This document shows positions 1-4,907 of a stretch of DNA of 7,231 nt, in pieces. A program made the position numbers and the translations under genes. Source of the stretch: Parachlamydiaceae bacterium (GTDB lineage: Bacteria; Chlamydiota; Chlamydiia; Chlamydiales; Parachlamydiaceae); contig JACCVN010000141.1 in assembly GCA_013698165.1 (NCBI GenBank), positions 1 to 7,231 on the forward strand, in the 5' to 3' direction. The notes beneath the pieces were generated by a model. That model ran no database searches. It was not told the origin of the DNA and saw only the letters and a program-made list of their open reading frames with translations. Numbering within the stretch: position 1 is the stretch's first letter; each line of letters begins with the position of its first letter.

Positions 1-2
1 CA

Positions 3-452
3 ACAGGTGCGACAGGTGACGCTGGCGCTACAGGCACAGGAGTCTTAGATTATGCCTATGTTTATAATCTAGGAGCTCAAGTCGTCGCTATTGAAGCAGA
101 TGTAAGTTTTGACACAAATGGTGCTATATCTTCTGGATTTACACACGCACCGGGAACTACAACTATTTCGATTGCTGCACCCGGCATTTATATTGTGGAA
201 TTTTCGGTTTCTGGAGTAGAGCCAAATCAGTTTGCATTGTTCTTGAATGGAGCTGAAGTTCCAGGAACAATATATGGCTCAGGAGCTGGCACGCAACAAA
301 ATAATGGACGAGCGATATTTGCGATGTCTGCAGGGGATGTTCTTACTTTAAGAAACCACTCTTCAGCTGCAGCAGTAACACTTCAAACATTAGCCGGCGG
401 AACGCAAGTCAACGTGAATGCTTCTATCACAATATTAAAATTAAGCCCATAA
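3..452 (+). CDS. Collagen-like surface protein, C-terminal part (5' truncated by window edge)
   Basis: The reading frame is open from base 3 to the TAA at 450-452, giving about 149 residues; the start lies outside the window. The first residues are Gly-X-Y triplets rich in Thr, Ala and Asp (GATGDAGATG, bases 6-35), the end of a bacterial collagen-like repeat. The rest is a compact beta-rich domain with stretches such as FSVSGVEPNQFALFLNGA, YGSGAGTQQN, DVLTLRNHSSAAAVTLQTLA and a closing NVNASITILKL. As I remember them, these closely match the C-terminal domains of collagen-like exosporium proteins of Bacillus (BclA-like, C1q/TNF-type fold), which trimerise and cap the collagen stalk. A surface-exposed trimeric fibre is therefore inferred. 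The first ATG-type start inside the frame (GTG at 195) falls in the middle of the domain and is not the real start. The porin-like gene follows 14 bp downstream, suggesting one transcript. The domain call is confident; export and function are not shown, because the N terminus is missing. Confidence 0.85.
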   Translation, partial: TGATGDAGATGTGVLDYAYVYNLGAQVVAIEADVSFDTNGAISSGFTHAPGTTTISIAAPGIYIVEFSVSGVEPNQFALFLNGAEVPGTIYGSGAGTQQNNGRAIFAMSAGDVLTLRNHSSAAAVTLQTLAGGTQVNVNASITILKLSP

Positions 453-455
453 CAT

Positions 456-460
456 AGGAA
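456..460 (+). promoter_or_regulatory. Ribosome binding site of the outer membrane protein gene
   Basis: AGGAA lies 6 bases before the ATG at 467, inside the 14-bp gap after the collagen-like gene. There is no room for a promoter in the gap, which supports co-transcription of the two genes. Confidence 0.6.
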
Positions 461-466
461 AATTAC

Positions 467-1462
467 ATGACATTCATTAAGAAAATACACGTAGCGGTAG
501 CTCTTTTATTGATCTCGTCGATCGGTAATGCCTATGAACCCAACTGTAATTTGTTTCAATGTGAAATCGATGACTGTTCTCCTTGTCAACCCTCTTGTTG
601 GGGTAAAGGATTTATCAGCGCTGATCTCCTATATTGGAGAGCCTTTGAAAGTGGGCTCGACAGATGCGTTCCTGTAAGAACATGTGACACCATCACGTGT
701 GATGATAGAGTTGTTTCCAGATTCAAAGGGAAGGGTAGAAATCCCCATTTTAGATGGGATCCAGGTTTTCGCATTGGCTTCGGCTATGCCCCAGCATGCA
801 GCGACTGGGGAGTCGCAGCCTTCTGGACCCATTTCCATTCACACGCCAACCGTTCTGAGAACTGTAGAAGTGAACATCGTTGGAAACTGGATTTAGATAC
901 AGTCGATGTGGTCCTGGGGTATGACTTTGATCTGAACTGCTGTGTGCATTTGAGACCGTTTGGTGGTGTGCGTTGGGCAAATATTGACCAACATTTGAAC
1001 TTCGGCCAGGGATTTGAATCAAGATCAGACTGTTCATCCTCTTCAAGCAATCCTAGGGGATCAAATGATTTAAATTTTTCCAAGACTCATCTCAAGCAAG
1101 ACTTCTCTGGCGTAGGGCCATTACTTGGTCTAGAAGCAGACTGGAAAATCGGTTGTGGGTTCAGTTTTTATATCAGCGGGGCTGTCTCCTGGTTATATGG
1201 AAAATTTCACATCAATAAACAAAATAGTAATGTTTCCGCGGATACTGCTAGCTACTGGTCAGAGAGAACGCGTCTGGATGCCAATGTTGCTGCTACAGAT
1301 GCCGGTCTAGGAGTTCGCTGGCAGACATGCATTTTTGGAAACAAGCAATTGTTTTTACAACTAGGCTTAGAACATCACCGTTATTACGATTTCAATCGTA
1401 TTGGCAATTATGGTGACCTAAGTTTTGACGGCGCAAATTTTTCTGCAGCCATCGAGTTTTAA
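467..1462 (+). CDS. Cysteine-rich Lpg1974-family (Legionella MOMP-like) outer membrane beta-barrel protein
   Basis: This 331-residue protein has a typical signal peptide: MTFIKK, a hydrophobic core at about residues 8-19, and a likely cut after GNA22. The mature protein is probably a pore-forming outer membrane barrel. Family-like blocks run in order: GFISADLLYWRAFESGLD (48-65), RWDPGFRIGFGYAP (96-109), WGVAAFWTHFHSHA (114-127), VDVVLGYDF (146-154), LRPFGGVRWANIDQHL (162-177), GVGPLLGLEADWKIG and LYGKF. Near the end comes LGLEHHRYYDFNRI, and the last residue is Phe, as is usual for a barrel protein. These match the Legionella_OMP/Lpg1974 pattern as I recall it, and such proteins are numerous in Waddlia and Simkania. 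Fifteen cysteines, all in the mature part, include a cluster at 27, 32, 37, 40 and 44 and a CC pair at 158-159. This suggests a disulfide-linked envelope like that of chlamydial MOMP and Omc proteins (inference). It follows the collagen-like gene and is followed by a hairpin. Substrate specificity is unknown. Confidence 0.85.
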   Translation: MTFIKKIHVAVALLLISSIGNAYEPNCNLFQCEIDDCSPCQPSCWGKGFISADLLYWRAFESGLDRCVPVRTCDTITCDDRVVSRFKGKGRNPHFRWDPGFRIGFGYAPACSDWGVAAFWTHFHSHANRSENCRSEHRWKLDLDTVDVVLGYDFDLNCCVHLRPFGGVRWANIDQHLNFGQGFESRSDCSSSSSNPRGSNDLNFSKTHLKQDFSGVGPLLGLEADWKIGCGFSFYISGAVSWLYGKFHINKQNSNVSADTASYWSERTRLDANVAATDAGLGVRWQTCIFGNKQLFLQLGLEHHRYYDFNRIGNYGDLSFDGANFSAAIEF

Positions 1463-1479
1463 CATAATGAACTTAATTC

Positions 1480-1517
1480 GACTTTATGGACGAAGTTGTG
1501 ACTTTGTCCATAAAGTC
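1480..1517 (+). terminator. 17-bp-stem hairpin after the porin-like gene, possible terminator
   Basis: GACTTTATGGAC (1480-1491) is exactly complementary in reverse to GTCCATAAAGTC (1506-1517). The stem continues through a G-T wobble (1492/1505) and AAGT/ACTT (1493-1496/1501-1504) to a four-base TGTG loop. It starts 18 bp after the stop codon, where a terminator is expected before the recJ promoter. No T-run follows, so it may be a non-canonical terminator or a 3'-end stabiliser. Confidence 0.55.
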
Positions 1518-1529
1518 CATTTAGTCCAT
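1506..1529 (+). repeat. Three GTCCAT hexamers at exact 9-bp spacing
   Basis: GTCCAT occurs at 1506-1511, 1515-1520 and 1524-1529, and its reverse complement ATGGAC at 1486-1491. The last two copies lie outside the main stem, so the left arm could pair with any of three partners. The function is unknown. Confidence 0.7.
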
Positions 1530-1554
1530 TTCTTCTACTCAATCCATAATCCCG

Positions 1555-1582
1555 TTGACAAAGAACAAATAGGATATACAAT
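1555..1582 (+). promoter_or_regulatory. Sigma70-type promoter for recJ
   Basis: A perfect TTGACA (-35, 1555-1560), a 16-bp spacer and TACAAT (-10, 1577-1582, five of six consensus bases). Transcription would start near 1589, leaving an untranslated leader of about 140 bases before the recJ ATG. This is the best-matching promoter in the window. It supports independent transcription of recJ from the upstream envelope genes. Confidence 0.6.
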
Positions 1583-1716
1583 ACGTTTCCTAGGCGGAGT
1601 CTGTTTTTTTGCATCCAGTTGCAGAATGCTGCTGTGCACATGCATATAAAATTGTGAATGCCAATATATACTTCTTACAAATTCGCTAACGCGTGTTGTG
1701 ATTTAGCCCTTGAATT

Positions 1717-1720
1717 GGAG
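1717..1720 (+). promoter_or_regulatory. Ribosome binding site deciding the recJ start
   Basis: GGAG lies 7 bases before the ATG at 1728. An in-frame TTG at 1710 would sit upstream of this site and has no Shine-Dalgarno sequence of its own, so 1728 is the preferred start. Confidence 0.7.
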
Positions 1721-1727
1721 TCTATCG

Positions 1728-3509
1728 ATGGTACTTTGGAGTAGCAACACTGACGATCCCTTATGGGTTTATCCGAAACAGGATAACCAGCTTAAGGAAA
1801 GCTTAATTAAAGAATTTAAGCTGCATCCAGTGATCGCACAGATTCTAGTGAGCAGGGGTATAAAAAACCTCCAGGATGCGCACGACTTTCTTTATGCCAA
1901 ACTTCCAGATTTGCATGATCCCTTTCTGATGACTGAAATGCCTTTGGCGGTAAATCGCGTCTGCCGTGCACTTAGTGAAGCTGAAAACATACTGATCTAT
2001 GGTGATAATGATGTCGATGGAATGACCGGAACGGCATTACTGACAGAATTCTTGCGCTATATCGGTGCGAATGTCTTCTTTTATGTTTCAAATCGTGGCT
2101 CTTTGCGCCAAAGCTTAATTGTTGAAGCGTTAGAATATGCTCTGAAAAATCAATGCAAATTGCTTATAACTGTCGACTGTGGCATTACCGCCGCTGAAGA
2201 AATCGCCAAAGTTGTTGAAAGCGGCGTTGACGTCATCGTCACTGACCACCATGAGCCCACAGACACCATTCCGCATTGCGCTGCGACTTTAAATCCAAAA
2301 TTACTTAACAATCCCTATCCCAATCGTGATTTGACCGGTGTAGGAGTCGCCTTTAAGCTGGCGCATGGTATCATTAATCAACTCGTTGCCGAAAATAAGA
2401 TTCCTCCACGCAAAGTCGATTTAAAACGCTACCTCGATTTAGTCGCTCTTGGAACTATTGCTGATATGGGCGCACTCGTGGGAGAAAATCGTATTCTAGT
2501 TCAATACGGTCTTAGACAGTTAAGAAAAACAAAGCGCATCGGTTTGACAAAACTCATGTCCATTTCCGATGTCGACCTTAACGAGCTTTCCTCATTCGCT
2601 ATTGCCTCAAGAGTTGCACCGCGCCTTAATAGTTTAGGCCGGATCGATGACCCTCAGAAAGGCGTGCAACTGCTTTTGGTCCGCAATACTGTTTTAGCCG
2701 AAAAAATGGCCTTGGAACTAGATCTTAACAATGTTGAAAGACAGCGTATCGAAAGAACGATGAGTGAAGATGTCGAAAAACAATTCCTCACAGACCCTTC
2801 AATTACGGCACATAAAGCCATCGTATTGCAATCTACCCAATGGCACCCGGGAATTGTCGCTATCATCTCCGCCAGGGTCGCAAAAAATTACAATCGTCCA
2901 ACTGTTGTCATCGCCATTGAAAATGGGTTAGGCAAAGGATCCCTACGTTCAATTCCGGAGTTCCCTCTACTGGAAGCGTTAAAAGAATGCGCCGACATCC
3001 TTGTCAATTACGGCGGGCATGACTTTGCTGCAGGGTTGACAATCAAAGAATGTCACATCGAAGAGTTCAAGCAGCGGTTTCTTGCCTCTGCAGACAGGAC
3101 GCTAAATAACAGCGACGTGATGACAAAGTTGTTTTTGGATTCGGAAGTGAAATTTGATGATTTGAGTTTCGATTTTATAGAATCGATGCGGCTTTTAGAA
3201 CCATTCGGTAATGGTAACCCCCCGCCAGTCCTTTATTGCAATGCTAAACAGGCATGGCCCCCAAAAGTTGTAGGGAAGACCCACCTAAAGCTTTATCTCG
3301 AACAAGGTGAACGGATGCTTGAAGGCATTGCTTTTGGAAAAGCCTCACATAGCCCTCTGCTGCGTAAACGCAATTTGACCCTACGCATCGCCTTTACCCC
3401 CCAAGTCAACAACTTTCAAGGTCCTAGCATTCAGTTGATGATACGCGATTTTCAAATCAATCACGATTTCCCGGCAGGTAATGAATCTATCGCTTATAGG
3501 CCCCTTTAA
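1728..3509 (+). CDS. recJ: Single-stranded-DNA-specific 5'-3' exonuclease RecJ
   Basis: This 593-residue protein (ATG at 1728) has the full RecJ layout. RecJ degrades single-stranded DNA 5' to 3' in RecF-type recombination, mismatch repair and base excision repair, in the cytoplasm. The DHH phosphoesterase domain shows motif I as YGDNDVDG (91-98, metal-ligand Asp 93, 95 and 97), ITVDCGI (147-153), DHH (173-175), LTGVGVAFKLAHG (202-214) and LGTIADM (241-247, Asp246). ASRVAPRLNSLGRI (293-306) follows. The DHHA1 domain includes WHPGIVAIISARVAK (372-386) and the GGHDFAAGL signature (429-437). The C-terminal OB-like domain begins around 480 and includes LEPFGNGNPPPVLY. The usual aromatic residue in the motif I GD-Y-D is Asn94 here. 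The length is normal for the family and the frame is intact. The gene has its own upstream promoter and converges on euo, the same pairing I recall from Chlamydia. Confidence 0.95.
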   Translation: MVLWSSNTDDPLWVYPKQDNQLKESLIKEFKLHPVIAQILVSRGIKNLQDAHDFLYAKLPDLHDPFLMTEMPLAVNRVCRALSEAENILIYGDNDVDGMTGTALLTEFLRYIGANVFFYVSNRGSLRQSLIVEALEYALKNQCKLLITVDCGITAAEEIAKVVESGVDVIVTDHHEPTDTIPHCAATLNPKLLNNPYPNRDLTGVGVAFKLAHGIINQLVAENKIPPRKVDLKRYLDLVALGTIADMGALVGENRILVQYGLRQLRKTKRIGLTKLMSISDVDLNELSSFAIASRVAPRLNSLGRIDDPQKGVQLLLVRNTVLAEKMALELDLNNVERQRIERTMSEDVEKQFLTDPSITAHKAIVLQSTQWHPGIVAIISARVAKNYNRPTVVIAIENGLGKGSLRSIPEFPLLEALKECADILVNYGGHDFAAGLTIKECHIEEFKQRFLASADRTLNNSDVMTKLFLDSEVKFDDLSFDFIESMRLLEPFGNGNPPPVLYCNAKQAWPPKVVGKTHLKLYLEQGERMLEGIAFGKASHSPLLRKRNLTLRIAFTPQVNNFQGPSIQLMIRDFQINHDFPAGNESIAYRPL

Positions 3510-3552
3510 ATTAGGTAACTGCTCAATAATCCACAGTTACCTTCTCTAATTT
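3508..3552. terminator. Stem-loop between convergent recJ and euo, possible bidirectional terminator
   Basis: GGTAACTG (3514-3521) pairs with CAGTTACC (3534-3541) around a 12-base loop. The outer AAATTA (3508-3513) can pair with TAATTT (3547-3552) past a five-base bulge. It occupies nearly the whole 48-bp gap between the two stop codons. There is no clean T-run on either side, only AT-rich flanks, so termination in both directions is inferred mainly from position. Confidence 0.5.
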
Positions 3553-3557
3553 AGCTC

Positions 3558-4016
3558 TTAGCTTGCTACGCTAGCAGCTGCTTCTTTTTTATTCAGATAG
3601 TTTTCGCAATATTCCTTCACGTCTTCTTGGTGCATGACCCAAGCTGCGCCTTTACGGTGGGCTTTAAGTAGGCCTACGCGCGTCGCATAATAAATCTTTT
3701 GTGTTGGAACTTTAAGCATTTCAGCCACTTGATTAACAGAGAAAAAACCTTTTCCATTGTCAAACAAAAGTTGGCCATTAAATGTTGAACGCGTGCGTGA
3801 ATACTTCTGGTTACGGTAATCTTCAAGATCATCCAGATGGATTGACCATCGGCTAGTTTCTTTTCGAGCTTTTAATTTATTTAATTTAATAGCTACATAT
3901 ATCGCCTGACGAGTGACATTATTAATTTTAGCAGCTTCTGTAATAGAGACCAATTTTGTTGATTCTACGCCACATGGCTTACACTCGAGAACGCTTGTAT
4001 TTTCTTGATTGGACAT
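3558..4016 (-). CDS. euo: Tandem winged-helix DNA-binding protein, likely chlamydial developmental repressor EUO
   Basis: The 152-residue protein starts at the ATG complementary to 4014-4016, with GGAGG (4024-4028) 7 bases upstream. It contains two copies of one MerR/excisionase-like helix-turn-helix unit. Residues 24-72 (SITEAAKINNVTRQAIYVAI...) and 93-141 (SVNQVAEMLKVPTQKIYYAT...) align without gaps, with 14 of 49 positions identical by my count, including the Trp and Tyr of the wing (W57/W126, Y67/Y136). A linker with FNGQLLFDNGKG joins them. The C terminus is an alanine-rich tail. Known biology: EUO in Chlamydia is an early protein that represses late genes of the developmental cycle. The assignment rests on the double-domain architecture, remembered similarity, and the position between recJ and gltX/tsp, which matches CT445-CT447 in C. 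trachomatis. It is a little shorter than the roughly 180-residue Chlamydia protein. The alternative is a phage-type excisionase-like regulator, but the context argues against it. Confidence 0.78.
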   Translation of the reverse strand: MSNQENTSVLECKPCGVESTKLVSITEAAKINNVTRQAIYVAIKLNKLKARKETSRWSIHLDDLEDYRNQKYSRTRSTFNGQLLFDNGKGFFSVNQVAEMLKVPTQKIYYATRVGLLKAHRKGAAWVMHQEDVKEYCENYLNKKEAAASVAS

Positions 4017-4023
4017 GACTTAA

Positions 4024-4028
4024 CCTCC
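4024..4028 (-). promoter_or_regulatory. Strong ribosome binding site of euo
   Basis: On the minus strand GGAGG lies 7 bases before the ATG. It is one of the strongest Shine-Dalgarno matches in the window and fixes the start of the gene. Confidence 0.7.
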
Positions 4029-4816
4029 ATAGTTATCGTCTAAGTTAATAATAATTAAAAAACACACATATATTTTGTATCTTTCGCAAACCTATGGTGG
4101 AACTCGCACTGTCTTCAGCTGAGATTGCCATCAATCATTGCGCTTCTTTCTATGATCTTTCAAAAAGTGAATCCTAGCCCTACTTTTTTTAACCCTAACC
4201 ATCAAAATAGGGAGGTTTTACAAAATCATAGAAACTGTTCTCTTTACGTCATTAGCTTATATTCAGGAATTATAGTTTTAACTAAACTTACCCTAATAAG
4301 CTACCATAAAGGCTCATTTCTCTTTGGATCCATTTGCTATCTAGATCGAAGTATCAATTGTAACATATAAAAGAATTGAAAGCAAGAGGGTTCTTTAAAA
4401 AATTCGAAAAAAAGGTATATTCTTCTATGAAAAAGTAAATAATTTGAAAATTCTTTGATAGAAAAGTACTCTACAAAAGATCTAAAGTGATTTGATGCGA
4501 AGACCCAAAGAAATAAAAAAATAAACATAATTTATTCCAAAGAAATTAATGTATCAACAAACATAACCATGTTTTTAACGAAATTACAGCACATTGTAGC
4601 TGTCAACAGTAAAATTACAAAAATAAAGGACATATAAAGATGGTCAAATTATTCAAATTTCTTGATACGTAAGTCTTATTTTGGAAAATAACGTCTATTT
4701 TTAAAGGAATTTAGGTTGAAAGAAATATATTTAAGAAAAACTTTGCCAAGATGTCTATGTCAATTTGGGGAATGAGAGGATGAAGATTCAGATTCAAATT
4801 TCATCAAAAAACGACT

Positions 4817-4860
4817 AAAAGGAGAAAACTATGGATATAAACCTCATACTCTACGTATAA
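4817..4860 (+). other. Possible 9-codon leader peptide upstream of tsp
   Basis: AAAAGGAG (4817-4824) is a strong ribosome binding site 6 bases before an ATG at 4831. That ATG opens a frame reading MDINLILYV and ending at TAA 4858-4860. The stop overlaps the first TATAAT box, so the peptide could only be made from a transcript starting further upstream. It may be a chance match, or the remnant of an old gene start. Confidence 0.25.
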
Positions 4861-4879
4861 TCTAGAAAGCTAGTATAAT
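4832..4879 (+). promoter_or_regulatory. Candidate tsp promoter(s) with two TATAAT boxes
   Basis: Two perfect -10 boxes, TATAAT at 4856-4861 and 4874-4879, sit within direct GTATAAT repeats 18 bp apart. The first has a fair -35 (TGGATA, 4832-4837, four of six bases) at an 18-bp spacer. The second has only a poor -35. Starts would fall near 4868 or 4886, giving short leaders before the tsp ATG. The second box is centred in the small palindrome GTATAATAC (4873-4881). Confidence 0.5.
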
Positions 4880-4907
4880 ACCGGTACACACTAAGTTAAG
4901 GATTTCC

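Larger units (their letters stand above)
1463..1709. other. Intergenic region between the porin-like gene and recJ
   Basis: I see no convincing gene here; the short frames lack ribosome binding sites and family features. The stretch contains a long hairpin (1480-1517), three phased GTCCAT hexamers (1506-1529), a good promoter (1555-1582) and a T7 run at about 1604-1610 with no stem in front of it. Confidence 0.7.
4017..4907. other. AT-rich 891-bp divergent intergenic region between euo and tsp
   Basis: I find no supported gene here. The middle is markedly AT-rich: 25% GC by hand count at 4381-4440 and 20% at 4501-4560, clearly below the flanking genes. It must carry the euo promoter on the left and the tsp promoter on the right. 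Open frames of 60-80 codons exist on both strands, but they lack ribosome binding sites and credible composition. A weak AT-only stem (AAAAAGT 4162-4168 with ACTTTTT 4182-4188, within a T7 run) could terminate a short transcript. The stretch could also hold decayed genes or a small RNA; neither can be shown from sequence reading. Confidence 0.6.

Noticed and set aside
1604..1610. T7 run upstream of recJ as a terminator
   Set aside because: The preceding bases do not form a stable stem, and the run lies downstream of the probable recJ promoter.
1425..1649. 74-codon open frame after the porin-like gene
   Set aside because: It overlaps the end of the porin-like gene, has no ribosome binding site, runs through the hairpin, repeat and promoter, and resembles no known protein.
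4125..4370. 81-codon plus-strand frame in the euo-tsp gap
   Set aside because: It has only a TTG start without a Shine-Dalgarno sequence, low-complexity AT-driven composition and no recognisable family features.
4337..4528. 63-codon minus-strand frame rich in Phe and Leu
   Set aside because: The composition simply reflects complement of A-rich DNA (many TTT/TTC codons), and there is no convincing ribosome binding site.
4581..4610. Inverted repeat ACAGC...GCTGT and a minus-strand TTGACA in the gap
   Set aside because: The stem is only 5 bp, and no -10 box lies at a proper distance from the TTGACA, so neither supports a terminator or a promoter.
4716..4865. Possible relic gene: a frame with one internal TGA (4773-4775), reading about 19 then 29 codons (second part EDEDSDSNFIKKRLKG...)
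   Set aside because: It looks somewhat protein-like, but the frame is short, needs a TTG start and a stop read-through, and matches no family I recognise. It was left as a note for a homology search.
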